Below, piece by piece: positions 1 to 8,366 of a DNA stretch of 37,123 nucleotides; within the stretch, counting starts at the first letter, position 1, and every line of letters begins with the position of its first letter. Position numbers and translations under genes: made by a program. The stretch comes from Planctomycetota bacterium (lineage in GTDB: Bacteria; Planctomycetota; UBA11346). The notes beneath the pieces were generated by a model, which was not told the DNA's origin, made no database searches, and was given only the letters and a program-made list of their open reading frames with translations. The stretch spans positions 6,709-43,831 of the forward strand of contig PLEW01000242.1 of assembly GCA_003136555.1 (NCBI GenBank), read 5' to 3'.

Positions 1-617
1 AGTGGGCGACCAGCCATCGCCACGTGGCCGGTACCGGACACTTCACCCCCGAGGTCATCAAGGTGCTGGGCATACTCGCTGCCTTGGTGTTCTCCAAGTA
101 CATCTACCTCGCCAGCCTCACCAGCTATTACACCTTTTATCTCAAGAGCCGGTTCGCCCTCAGCACCCAGGAGGCGCAGATCCAGCTGTTCGTCTTCCTG
201 CTCGCGGTAGCGCTGGGGACGGTCCTTGGCGGACCGATCGGGGATCGCATCGGACGCAAGCGGGTCATCTGGGCCTCCATCCTCGGAGTCGCGCCGTTCA
301 CCCTGGCGATGCCCCATGCCAATCTCATCGGCACGGAGATCCTTGCCGTCATCATCGGCTTCATCCTGGCATCTGCCTTTTCGGCCATTCTGGTGTTCGC
401 CCAGGAGATCGTGCCGGGCCGCGTAGGCATGATCTCGGGACTGTTCTTCGGTCTGGCATTCGGCATCGCCGGGATCGGCGCGGCGGTGCTCGGCTATGTT
501 GCCGATCGCACCAGCATCGAGGTGGTCTTCCAGCTGTGCTCCTTCCTGCCATTAATCGGGTGCATCACCGCCTTTCTGCCGGATCACCCAGCGGTACGTA
601 CGGCACCTGATCGTTGA
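1..617 (+). CDS. MFS transporter, C-terminal part (fosmidomycin-resistance type)
   Basis: This is the 3' end of a gene that begins before the window; the frame is open from base 3, so the GTG at 24 is probably internal. About 200 residues show five to six hydrophobic helices and the major facilitator loop motif GDRIGRKRV, followed by IWASILGVAPF. The pattern, including the FAQEIVPGRVGMISGLFFG helix, matches the C-terminal half of Fsr-type exporters (proton-driven inner-membrane drug efflux). The tail after the last helix is short and hydrophilic. The stop is only about 10 bases from the convergent stop of the XRE gene. MFS membership is firm; the fosmidomycin-resistance subfamily is from recognition of the pattern, and the real substrate is unknown. 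Confidence 0.8.
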   Translation, partial: WATSHRHVAGTGHFTPEVIKVLGILAALVFSKYIYLASLTSYYTFYLKSRFALSTQEAQIQLFVFLLAVALGTVLGGPIGDRIGRKRVIWASILGVAPFTLAMPHANLIGTEILAVIIGFILASAFSAILVFAQEIVPGRVGMISGLFFGLAFGIAGIGAAVLGYVADRTSIEVVFQLCSFLPLIGCITAFLPDHPAVRTAPDR

Positions 618-626
618 CGCCTCCGC

Positions 627-941
627 TCACGCCAGCACCAGATGGACGCGCCTGCCTGGCGTGCGGCTGCCTCCCGTTCCCTGGCGCGGACCCGCTGTGG
701 GTGGAAGCAGGACGCTGACCTCGAGCCGACCGCCGATGGCGGCGACGTAGCGCCGCAGCAGGGCCATGGTGACATTGGTGCGCCGCTCGAGCTTGGACAG
801 CGAACCCTGGGAGACGCCCATCGCCAGTGCGGTCTCCTCCTGGGTCAAGTTGCGCGCCTGCCGCAGGCGCTGCAACCGCAGCGCCGCCAGCTGCTCCTGG
901 GCCTGCCGTCGCATGCCTGCCCGTCGCATGGCTGTGCTCAT
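627..941 (-). CDS. XRE-family HTH protein, antitoxin-like
   Basis: A 104-residue protein with one helix-turn-helix of the Cro/C1 (XRE) type at about residues 25-80: ARNLTQEETALAMGVSQGS is the scaffold and recognition region, followed by LSKLERR and MALLRRYVAAIGGRLEVSV. The last segment is typical of HigA-like antitoxins and small transcriptional regulators encoded next to RelE/HigB toxins. No toxin ORF is visible on either side: the upstream gene on the same strand encodes a small membrane protein and the downstream neighbour is the convergent transporter. It may be an orphan antitoxin or an autonomous regulator. The C-terminal 25 residues are low complexity. The start at 941 is plausible (GAGGA about 10 bases upstream), but the in-frame ATG 12 bases downstream could be used. 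Confidence 0.75.
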   Translation of the reverse strand: MSTAMRRAGMRRQAQEQLAALRLQRLRQARNLTQEETALAMGVSQGSLSKLERRTNVTMALLRRYVAAIGGRLEVSVLLPPTAGPRQGTGGSRTPGRRVHLVLA

Positions 942-1015
942 GGCGCTGTGTTCCTCTTCATCTGGTTAGCTGGTGGCATCGGTGCGCTGAGACGATCAGG
1001 CGTTGGCACCGGCCA

Positions 1016-1438
1016 TCACTTATGCTCCGGCTCCTTGACCTCTTTCCCTGCCTGGGCGCTGGCATGCGCCGGCGCTGAGCGCTCGATCTGGCTGCTTGCC
1101 GTCGACGTCGATTCCGTGGTGGTCACCGAAGGTGGACGCAAGGCGATGAAGAACACGATACCGACCGCAGCCAGACCCAGGGAGACCCAGGACCACAGCC
1201 CATCGTCGAGGCTGATGGCGATCACCGACTTGATCTCGCTCGTGCTCACATTGCCGCTGAAGCCGTACTGGCGGATGGTGCCGATGATGGCGATGCCGAG
1301 GAAAGCGATCGCACCGACCAGCAGTCCCGCGCCCTCCTCATGCTTGGAGATGAGCACGCTCCCCCAGATGATCCCCCCGACAGCGACCACGAAGGCCACC
1401 ACGATGAAAACATAGTTCAGGTAGTATTTCCATGGCAT
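1016..1438 (-). CDS. small membrane protein of unknown function
   Basis: A 140-residue protein with three hydrophobic segments: YVFIVVAFVVAVGGIIWG (about residues 9-26), LLVGAIAFLGIAIIG (about 38-55) and WVSLGLAAVGIVFFIAL (about 80-100). A Ser/Thr-rich hydrophilic tail of about 35 residues rich in Ala and Glu follows. The ATG at 1438 is preferred over the longer frame because GAGGAG lies about 8 bases upstream and the protein begins with MPWKYYLNY. It is predicted to sit in the inner membrane. I do not recognise the family. It lies 75 bases upstream of the XRE gene on the same strand and could be co-transcribed with it. Confidence 0.65.
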   Translation of the reverse strand: MPWKYYLNYVFIVVAFVVAVGGIIWGSVLISKHEEGAGLLVGAIAFLGIAIIGTIRQYGFSGNVSTSEIKSVIAISLDDGLWSWVSLGLAAVGIVFFIALRPPSVTTTESTSTASSQIERSAPAHASAQAGKEVKEPEHK

Positions 1439-1778
1439 ACGGTGATTCTCCTCGCCCTGATATACCCGGCTGACCCGATAACCGGAACCAAGGAGGCTGG
1501 GGCATCGTGGCGATGGCGGCCTCAAGCGGCAGGACCTGCTCAGCTCAGGATGCCATATCAGGTCATCGCACCGATGAGCAGTATGTGTTCAGGTATGGAG
1601 ATATGGATGATCGGGGTGCGTCCTGCGGAAGGAAGAATGGGCACCATCGCCGGCACGCGATGGCCAGCACCCGGGGAAGCGGGCGCTGTGCTGATTGGGG
1701 GCTATAGCCGTTCCGCCATCACAGGCCGACGTCAGCCACTGAATGTTCCCGTCGTTCCCACGGATCCCGGAAACGCGG
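1439..1778. other. intergenic gap, nothing recognised
   Basis: About 340 bases between the DUF3592 gene and the small membrane protein gene, both on the minus strand. The promoter of the membrane protein gene should lie here. No convincing small gene, RNA gene or strong hairpin was seen. Confidence 0.5.
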
Positions 1779-2498
1779 TCAGTCGGGCGTCGGTGCGTAG
1801 GCGTTGACCAGGCTGCCCGCCACACGCGACTTACGTGCCATCGCTGACCAGCCGAGACGCAGTCCGATGCCGATCACTGCGTAGATGCCGAAAGCGCCGA
1901 GGGCCAGCCCGAGGAAGGCCCCGCCGAGACTGGCGACATGGGCGGCAGCGAGAATGCCGACCAACCACCAGAGCGTGGCGAGGCCGCCAATGCCCTTGAC
2001 CTTGCCCGTCGGATCCGGCCCCGCACTGACGGCGAACCACCACACCCTGAGTCCGGCGCAGAGGCGGAGCATAGGATGGAGGATGAGCAGATAGGGGACG
2101 ACATCGGCTACGCGCTCCAGGCAGGCGTGCTCGGGAGGTTCCGGATTGTACCAGGCGGTGACCTGTTGGCCTGGATGGTAGCGGCCGACGTCCGCGGACG
2201 CCCAGCTGCCGTCGCTGCTGGTATCGAGCGGGAAGGGCGTGTGCGCCGCATGCGCGGTGCCGTCCACCTGAAAGGTGAAATGGGCAAGTGGCGCATAGGT
2301 CGCGCTTTCACCATGGCGCTCCTGCACGTTGGCGCCGGTCACGGTGGCCGGTGTCGCGAGATAGCCGTTCAGCTTGCGCGCTTGCGAAGCGGCGATGCCA
2401 ATGCCTGCGGCAATGAAGATGCAGGCGAAGGAGGCGAACATGATGCCGAGGGTTCGTGCTGCACGCGGATGCAGCGTCCTGCTCGCAGAGCCCGACAT
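1779..2498 (-). CDS. DUF3592-type membrane protein
   Basis: A 239-residue protein. One N-terminal hydrophobic helix (GIMFASFACIFIAAGIGIA, about residues 18-36) is followed by a beta-rich soluble domain (YLATPATVTGANVQE to QQVTAWYNPEPPEHACLE, about 45-130) and then three further hydrophobic stretches. The core, with an A-T-V-T start, an F-x-F-x-V-D-G strand and Y-x-P-x-x-P-x-x-A-x-L, is the signature of DUF3592: a membrane-anchored domain of unknown function, often with the Y-N-P-x-x-P motif. It is the first gene downstream of the redoxin gene on the same strand (about 100 bases). The start is uncertain: no clear ribosome-binding site precedes 2498, and the ATG at 2441 is an alternative. A 7-1-7 palindrome covers the start codon. 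Confidence 0.7.
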   Translation of the reverse strand: MSGSASRTLHPRAARTLGIMFASFACIFIAAGIGIAASQARKLNGYLATPATVTGANVQERHGESATYAPLAHFTFQVDGTAHAAHTPFPLDTSSDGSWASADVGRYHPGQQVTAWYNPEPPEHACLERVADVVPYLLILHPMLRLCAGLRVWWFAVSAGPDPTGKVKGIGGLATLWWLVGILAAAHVASLGGAFLGLALGAFGIYAVIGIGLRLGWSAMARKSRVAGSLVNAYAPTPD

Positions 2499-2506
2499 GA
2501 TGTCGG
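2492..2506. promoter_or_regulatory. palindrome over a start codon
   Basis: CCGACATGATGTCGG is a perfect 7-1-7 inverted repeat spanning the proposed start codon (2496-2498) of the DUF3592 gene. It could be an operator or an RNA hairpin that hides the start. No binding protein is known to me. Confidence 0.3.
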
Positions 2507-2600
2507 CATGGGACGTCCATCACCGATCGCAATGCCGCGCGCTCCAGGCTCGCCGACCGCATCTGCTGCCGCCAGGGACGACCGCGGGACTGTGGCGCAT

Positions 2601-3815
2601 TCACGGCTTGTAGAAGGCGCCCAGGACGTCGAGGATCTTGCCGCGCAACTCGTCGCCATCGACCGGTCCGGTATGCCGCCACAGCACGCTGCCATCGGGC
2701 GCCACCAGGACGGTATGCGGCATGGCCCCAGGCCATTCGGGATCGAGGGCATTGATTAGCTCGTTGGTATCGGAACCGGCGAACAGGTAGCTGTTGGTGG
2801 CGCGCCCCTCGGCCTTCAGCGATGGGCGCAGGCGATCCAGAAGGCCGGCCCCCTGGCGCTCGAGGAACTCCTTCGCCTTCGCCGTGTCAGCCGGGTCATC
2901 GAGGCTGATGGTGATGAGCTCGAAGTCGCGCATGCCGAACTTGCGCGCCGTGGTGACCAGCTCCGGGAATTCGGCCTTGCAGGGCGCGCAGCTGGTCGAC
3001 CAGACATTGAAGAGGCGCAGCTTCTTGGTGCCATTCTTGCGCAGGGCAGCGACCTGCTGCGCTGAGATCTGCTCGATATCGACCGGCGTCCGATCCCATT
3101 TCTCGGTCTGCTGGGCGACCAACGTCTTTTTGGTCAGCCATTTGGTCGAGCAGCCATGGGGCTTGGTCACCTCGATGGGGACGGCATTGCCGGCTATGAG
3201 CGCCTCGACGGCGTTCTGCGCATCCCGCGACTTGACCGTCGCCGGATCGACGAAGCGCGAATCGTCGAATTGGCCTTTGTAACGCAGCTTCCTCTCGTGA
3301 TCGAAGATGAAGATATGCGGGGTCGCCAGGCAGCCATAGGCCTTTGCCACCGCTTGGGTCTCGCCGTCATAGAGGTAGGGGAAGGTGAATACCGCTTCCT
3401 TGGCGTACTTCTTCATGTCCTCGAAGCCGTCGCTGTACTTGGAATAGCCGAGTTCATCGATGCTGAGGCCGTCGGGATTGTTCGGGTTGATGGCGACCAG
3501 GACGAGTCCCTTGCCTTTGTCCTCCTCGAGCAGGCTCATGATCCGCTTCTCAGCCGCATGGGAATCAGGGCAATGGTTCGAGATGAAGGCGATCATCAGG
3601 ATCTTGGCGTCGCGGTATTCGGCCAGGGCGTGCGTCTTGCCATCGATGCCAGGCAGCGAGAAGTCCGGAGCCTGGTCGCCGATCTTCAGGTAATGGAGGG
3701 CGCTCGCCGCCGCTGTAGCAGCCGGGGCGGCCGCCGTATCGTCAGCTGCAGCCAGCACCTGGGGCGAGGAGCTGTAGCAGCAGAGGATTGAGCCTAGCAG
3801 GATGCGCATCAGCAT
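2601..3815 (-). CDS. secreted two-domain thioredoxin-fold protein (PRX-like + TlpA-like)
   Basis: A 404-residue protein with a signal peptide (MLMRILLGSILCCYSSS). The first thioredoxin-fold domain spans about residues 43-185: it opens with GDQAPDFSLPGIDGKTH and has SNHCPDSHAAEKRI, the N-x-C-P motif of the AhpC/TSA PRX-like family, followed by LATPHIFIFD, the cis-proline region. A linker carrying HGCSTKW leads to a second domain at about 245-400 with FNVWSTSCAPCKAEFPEL, a TlpA/ResA-type CxxC redox site, and MPHTVLVAPDG. It probably acts outside the inner membrane in thiol-disulfide exchange or peroxide handling. The first domain keeps one Cys and no CxxC, so it may not be a disulfide reductase. 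GAGGA six bases before the ATG supports this start. The lipoprotein gene lies 190 bases upstream on the same strand. Confidence 0.85.
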   Translation of the reverse strand: MLMRILLGSILCCYSSSPQVLAAADDTAAAPAATAAASALHYLKIGDQAPDFSLPGIDGKTHALAEYRDAKILMIAFISNHCPDSHAAEKRIMSLLEEDKGKGLVLVAINPNNPDGLSIDELGYSKYSDGFEDMKKYAKEAVFTFPYLYDGETQAVAKAYGCLATPHIFIFDHERKLRYKGQFDDSRFVDPATVKSRDAQNAVEALIAGNAVPIEVTKPHGCSTKWLTKKTLVAQQTEKWDRTPVDIEQISAQQVAALRKNGTKKLRLFNVWSTSCAPCKAEFPELVTTARKFGMRDFELITISLDDPADTAKAKEFLERQGAGLLDRLRPSLKAEGRATNSYLFAGSDTNELINALDPEWPGAMPHTVLVAPDGSVLWRHTGPVDGDELRGKILDVLGAFYKP

Positions 3816-4005
3816 AGTGGGTCCTCAGACGGAGTGCGCCGGATGAAACAGGATCAGCGCAAACGTTAGGGCAGAGACCGCAGGGTCAACCTGCACGTCC
3901 ACTGCGGCCCGATACCTGTCCAGGCACCCGCTGAAAGCCCGCAAAGGGTGGGCCGGAGTCTGTCCGGGGCGTCTCGCAGCTGCCCCTCCAGCCACTGGAT
4001 GGCTA

Positions 4006-4560
4006 TCAGCGCCCCGGGGCGGCTGCCGCCCTGAGGACATCGGTCGAGAAGACCACCGTCGCCGTCGCATGCGCAGGAATGACCAGGCGGCGGTGGTCGG
4101 TGGGCGAAGTCTCCAGCCGGAAGCCCCGGCGGCCGTCGGAATTGTCGAGCACGTAGCCGTGGGCTGGCAGCTCCTCGGTCGAGCCGTTGCGGTGCACCAG
4201 AACCAGGCCGATGACAGCCATCTGGCAGCGCTCATCCCCCTCGAGCGGATGGGCGATCGCCGCGACGCGGTAAGCGATCAGGTCGCCACCCTGCCCCTCG
4301 GCCGCAGGCGCACCCGGAACCTCACCGCGCGCTCCCCCTGCCGCGAGCGGGGGTCCGTACGCCAGGACCACACGCTGCTGCGCGATCGTCTCCACATCGA
4401 TCTCCTCATCGATGCGCACCCAGTGCCCTTGTCCTGCCGGTATCAGAACCGCTGGCCGCGTCGGATGGTCCATGGGCGGCTGGCTGTCCACCTGCTGCCC
4501 GCAGCCAGCGCCCATCCCTAGCAGGATCATGAGCAGGCACGTCCGGTATGGATACGTCAT
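4006..4560 (-). CDS. lipoprotein of unknown function
   Basis: A 184-residue protein with a lipoprotein signal peptide: a basic/polar start, a hydrophobic core and the lipobox GAGC, giving the lipidated Cys at residue 20 (LLMILLGMGAGCGQQ). The mature part is about 165 residues with no membrane segment. It contains an Ala/Gly-rich loop (about 75-95) and a C-terminal beta-rich region (YVLDNSDGRRGFRLE, LVIPAHATATVVFSTDVL). I do not recognise the family. GGGG six bases upstream of the ATG fits the start. It lies between the GH2 gene (120 bases upstream) and the redoxin gene on the same strand, so the three may be one transcription unit acting in the periplasm. Confidence 0.65.
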   Translation of the reverse strand: MTYPYRTCLLMILLGMGAGCGQQVDSQPPMDHPTRPAVLIPAGQGHWVRIDEEIDVETIAQQRVVLAYGPPLAAGGARGEVPGAPAAEGQGGDLIAYRVAAIAHPLEGDERCQMAVIGLVLVHRNGSTEELPAHGYVLDNSDGRRGFRLETSPTDHRRLVIPAHATATVVFSTDVLRAAAAPGR

Positions 4561-4680
4561 CGATAGCCCCTAGCGGTCGGCAGGTGCAGCGCCCGGCCGA
4601 TGCCCTGGAGATGCCGCTGCGGCGACGAGCTTACCGGGGCCTTGCCCGCCAGCAGACCGGGGATGGCGCGCCCCAGGCGG

Positions 4681-6936
4681 CTATTCGTGCTTGCTGATGC
4701 CGATGTCGATGCCCTGCCCTCCGACGGTATTGCGGCAATGGGCGGCGATCACATTGGCACCCGGTTTCAAAAGCGCCCGCGCCTCATCATTCATCGGGAT
4801 CGGTGCATAGACGTCATTGTAGCCGCTCGCCGAGGCCGCCAGGACGCCGTTGATGTAGACCTCGGCATCCTCATCGTGCTTGAGCAGGATATCGAGCTTG
4901 ACCGGTATCACCGCCGGCAGCGTGATGGTCCGCCTGATCCAGATGTCGGCCGAGGTCCACTGGGTGCGCACGCCGCCCATGCCATGGCCGAATGGGGCCG
5001 GCGCCGTCTTCCAGCCGGCGTCATCGAACCCCGGGCTGTTCCAGCTGTCCGCCGGCTTCTCGATGGTAAAGCGCCTGGGGATGGCTTCGTCTTCGGCGGT
5101 CGGCACCAGGTCGGGCGGCACCGGATTGGGCGGCAGGGGAAGGAAGTTCCCGGCATTGGCGGCGGTGATGATCGCTGCGATCGGCTTGATGATCTCGCGA
5201 TCATAGGTGACCAGGCCATTGAGCTCCTGCTCGACATCGGTGATCTGGGTATAGACGTAGGCGCAGATTCCGATTTCCTGCTTGAGCTTGTAGGCGGTCA
5301 TCATCAGCTTCTGGTACTTGCTGGTCACCATCCAGCCATCCTTGAGCGTCTTGCCGTAGCCCATGACATCATTGCTCCACCGGTGTCCGGGCACAGCCAT
5401 GGTGACACCGCCGAACTCGCCATTGACGCTCGCCCGCGTCTCCTCCGGCTTGCCTGCCCACGGCCCCGGATAGGCATGGGTGTCGGCGATGTCGCCGCAT
5501 TTCCTGTCGGTCCAGCCGCTGGCATTGTTGACCAGGCGGGTCGGGTCGAGCTGCTTGGTCAGCGCCACGACATTCGCCACATCGAAGGTATTCTCGCCCC
5601 AGCCCTCGTTGAAAGTCGTCCAGACGACGATGCTGGGATGGTTGTAGTGGGTCGCTATCTCGCGCTTCCACTCGACCAGCCACTGCTCCTTCGAAGCCTC
5701 GTTCAGATCCCCGAACGCCTGCGGCATGTCCTGCCAGACCAGCATGCCGAGCTTGTCGGCCCAATAATACCAGCGATCGCTCTCCACCTTGGCGTGCTTG
5801 CGCAGGAGATTGAAGCCGAACTGCTTGGCGAGTTCGATATCATACCTGAGCGCCACGTCAGTCGGTGCGGTGTAGATGCCATCGGGCCAGTAGCCCTGGT
5901 CGAGCGCGCCGACCTGCAGGTAGGGGGCGTTGTTCAGCAGGATGGTCGTACGTCCCTGACCATCCTTGCCCAAGCTGATCTTGCGCAGGGCGGCATAGCT
6001 GCTCACGGCATCGCCAGCCGTCCCGGACAGCGCGACCTGCAGGGAATAGAGGTGGGGATCCTCCGGGCTCCAGGCGTGGACGGCTGCGATCGGCAGCGTC
6101 AACTCCTGACCGGACATGCCGGCGACCAAGGCCACTTCCGCCGTACCATCCCGCACCGTGGCGGTCAGCGGCACCTTGGTGCCGCCTGCGGCGTTGACGG
6201 TCAGATGGATCACCTTCGCGTCGAGGTCGGGGGTGATGGTGAGATCGGCGATATGGATGGCGGGCACCGGCTCGAGCCACACGCTCTGCCAGATGCCGGT
6301 CGCTCCGGTGTAGAAGATGCCGCCCGAGTGCTCGCGCTGCTTGCCGAGGACCTGCGCATCGGGGTGATCGACCTTGAGGGGATTCCATGCCGAGACCACC
6401 AGGTCATTTGCTCCCGAGCGCAGCGCAGCCGTGATGTCGTACTGGAAGGCATCGAAACCGCCCTTATGGGCTCCGATCGGCATGCCATTGACGGTGACGG
6501 TGCTCTCCCAGTTGACCGCGCCGAAATTCAGCAGGATATGCTGGCCCTGCCAGGCCGCGGGCACCTCGAAGGTGCGATGGTACCATATGCGCTGCTTGGG
6601 GATGCTCCTGCGCTCGGCCCCCGAGAGGGCCGCCTCATAGGGATAGGGCACGCGGATGGACTCATGGAACCCGGTGGGGGCCGCGTTTACCTGGGCATCA
6701 GTGAGTTCGTAGCCCCACACGCCATTGAGGCTGAGCCAGGCGCTTCGCTCCATGATCGGGCGGGGATATTCAGGCAATGGCGCAGTGGGCGACACGTCCT
6801 TGTCCCAGCGGGTGGGCATGCGCCCTCCCACTACCGGCAGGTCGGCGGCGCAGGCTAACGAGCCTGCGGCCCAGGCCAGCAGAGCGGCAGCGAGGGAGAT
6901 GGGAGACGGCGCTCCACAGGGGCGATGATGAATCAT
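4681..6936 (-). CDS. secreted glycoside hydrolase family 2 enzyme
   Basis: A 751-residue protein with a Sec signal peptide ending near residue 30 (SLACAADLP). The GH2 domains follow in order: sugar-binding jelly roll (about 60-235: SLNGVWGYEL, NFGAVNWESTVTVNG, FDAFQYDITAAL), immunoglobulin-like domain (about 235-335) and TIM barrel (about 340-620). The acid/base Glu is E444 in TTFNEGWGE and the nucleophile is E507 in VNGEFGG. The family removes non-reducing terminal beta-galactose, beta-glucuronate or similar sugars with retention; the sequence alone does not decide which. An extra C-terminal beta domain of about 120 residues (DSWNSPGFDDAGW, DIWIRRTITLP, EDAEVYINGVLA) looks like a carbohydrate-binding module. 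It is predicted to be periplasmic or secreted. GAGGA seven bases upstream supports the start. Confidence 0.9.
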   Translation of the reverse strand: MIHHRPCGAPSPISLAAALLAWAAGSLACAADLPVVGGRMPTRWDKDVSPTAPLPEYPRPIMERSAWLSLNGVWGYELTDAQVNAAPTGFHESIRVPYPYEAALSGAERRSIPKQRIWYHRTFEVPAAWQGQHILLNFGAVNWESTVTVNGMPIGAHKGGFDAFQYDITAALRSGANDLVVSAWNPLKVDHPDAQVLGKQREHSGGIFYTGATGIWQSVWLEPVPAIHIADLTITPDLDAKVIHLTVNAAGGTKVPLTATVRDGTAEVALVAGMSGQELTLPIAAVHAWSPEDPHLYSLQVALSGTAGDAVSSYAALRKISLGKDGQGRTTILLNNAPYLQVGALDQGYWPDGIYTAPTDVALRYDIELAKQFGFNLLRKHAKVESDRWYYWADKLGMLVWQDMPQAFGDLNEASKEQWLVEWKREIATHYNHPSIVVWTTFNEGWGENTFDVANVVALTKQLDPTRLVNNASGWTDRKCGDIADTHAYPGPWAGKPEETRASVNGEFGGVTMAVPGHRWSNDVMGYGKTLKDGWMVTSKYQKLMMTAYKLKQEIGICAYVYTQITDVEQELNGLVTYDREIIKPIAAIITAANAGNFLPLPPNPVPPDLVPTAEDEAIPRRFTIEKPADSWNSPGFDDAGWKTAPAPFGHGMGGVRTQWTSADIWIRRTITLPAVIPVKLDILLKHDEDAEVYINGVLAASASGYNDVYAPIPMNDEARALLKPGANVIAAHCRNTVGGQGIDIGISKHE

Positions 6937-7212
6937 GGCGATATCCTCAGCAGGAATAGCGGGAGCGAGACGACTGATGGTCGGGCCTGCATCATGCTGC
7001 GGCAGACAGGACTGCCGGCATGCCCAAGCGCCATCGGTCGGTGCACCATTCCGTCTCGCGGCCGGATTGCCAGCGCACGTACGCTGACGTCGTCTGGTGA
7101 AGTGAGGTTAACAAGGAATCCTGTGCATCTCCACCCGAGGCTCCACCCAGCTTGGCGATCCCCCTCATGCCGCCCCACTACCGCACCTTTCGCCTGACTG
7201 CGACCTGCCCCG

Positions 7213-7782
7213 CTATTTCTTCCCGCGCGTGGCGATCAGATCCTCGATCTTCTTCGCCAGATCGTCATTGGATTCCAGGAGCTTGATCACGTCGTAGCCA
7301 TCATTGCCGATCTTCTTGATAAAGAAGACGTAGCTGGTGCCGACGTGGGGGTCGCCCTCTCCCTTCGGGATGAGCGGGCTGGGAGCCTGAACGCGCAAGG
7401 ACACCGTGATGTGGTCGCTGGAATCGCCCCACAGCGGCTTATCGATTTTAATCTCCACCTCGGTCATGCTGTGGGCATTCGGCCCATCTGACTCGACCGA
7501 GCCGTACTTCTCGATGCTGCCGACCACGATCGTCTGGGCCGTCGACACCGCGCTCTCCAGACTGATGCCGCTGCCGGTATAGAGGCGCTCTACGTCCACC
7601 CCCCGCAGCTGCCCGATACCGCAGCAAACCCATGCGCCGAGGAGGAGCAACTGGAACATCCGCCACTTGCGCCACGACCGGGCCACTAGGCCCCGCGCCA
7701 CCGGATGCTGCAACGCCTGTCCGACCGCGCTCTCCACCTCAGGGGCTGGGCGTCGATGTGGGGCAATGGCAGAGGTACGCAT
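7213..7782 (-). CDS. secreted or membrane-anchored protein of unknown function
   Basis: A 189-residue protein. About 40 charged residues (RRPAPEVESAVGQALQHPV) precede one hydrophobic helix (MFQLLLLGAWVCCGIGQL). The outer domain of about 125 residues has the pattern SAVSTAQTIVVGSIEKYG, VEIKIDKPLWGD, ITVSLRV, GTSYVFFIKK. Repeated strands of this type (exposure to export, then a V-G-x-V strand and an L-x-G-D step) are common in small exported proteins of unknown role. AGGAG five bases before the ATG at 7782 decides this start; the ATG at 7785 would be only two bases from it. A shorter form starting at the helix (7659) would give a plain signal peptide. No name is justified. Confidence 0.6.
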   Translation of the reverse strand: MRTSAIAPHRRPAPEVESAVGQALQHPVARGLVARSWRKWRMFQLLLLGAWVCCGIGQLRGVDVERLYTGSGISLESAVSTAQTIVVGSIEKYGSVESDGPNAHSMTEVEIKIDKPLWGDSSDHITVSLRVQAPSPLIPKGEGDPHVGTSYVFFIKKIGNDGYDVIKLLESNDDLAKKIEDLIATRGKK

Positions 7783-8366
7783 CATAGCTCCTGGGTGTGG
7801 CAGTGCAGGCATCTGGATGGGTGGTGGGCATCACCAAGAGCGCTCGGCGGGGGGTCGGAGCACTGCTACCGGTCCGCCGCCTCTCGGGCATGGAACCGGA
7901 TACAGCATAGCACATACCTGCTAGCAGGCGCGACGCTGGCACCCAATCACGACTGCCGAAACCCTTGGTGATGCCTCCAGCTCCCAGACTGACGGTAGCC
8001 ACTGGGCCGAGCCTGCGCCCACCACCCGGATTGGGCACTCCCTGCCATCGCTCACCTGGGCTCCTCGCCCGCCAGAGGGTTGCTGGTCCGCGAAGGAGTG
8101 CCGATCGCCTGGACGCGCGCTGATTACCACTTGCCCCGATGGAGGGGACCGCGACCACGATGCTGCTTTTTGCACGACGGCAGTCGGATCGCGAGCCGGA
8201 TCACGGTTGGGCGGAAAGGACCTGCATATGGCCTGGGATGTGCTGCATGACCCATATGGCCCCTCTGCCACCCCTGGATGGATGCCCGATCCCCGGGCAG
8301 CACGCTCGCAGACGGCAGCCGGCCCTCGCCATAACTTATTCTGCCACACCCAACGAGGATTTCCCC
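7783..8366. other. divergent intergenic region
   Basis: About 580 bases between a minus-strand gene start and the plus-strand DUF1579 gene start. Promoters for both should lie here. Open frames exist, but their composition is unconvincing and none has a ribosome-binding site. No strong inverted repeat was found. Confidence 0.5.

Noticed and set aside
4600..6858. A 752-codon open frame on the plus strand, opposite nearly the whole GH2 gene
   Set aside because: The minus strand carries a complete GH2 enzyme with signal peptide, catalytic residues and ribosome-binding site. The antisense product is Asp/Arg/Gly rich with no domain. Long antisense frames are expected from GC-biased third positions.
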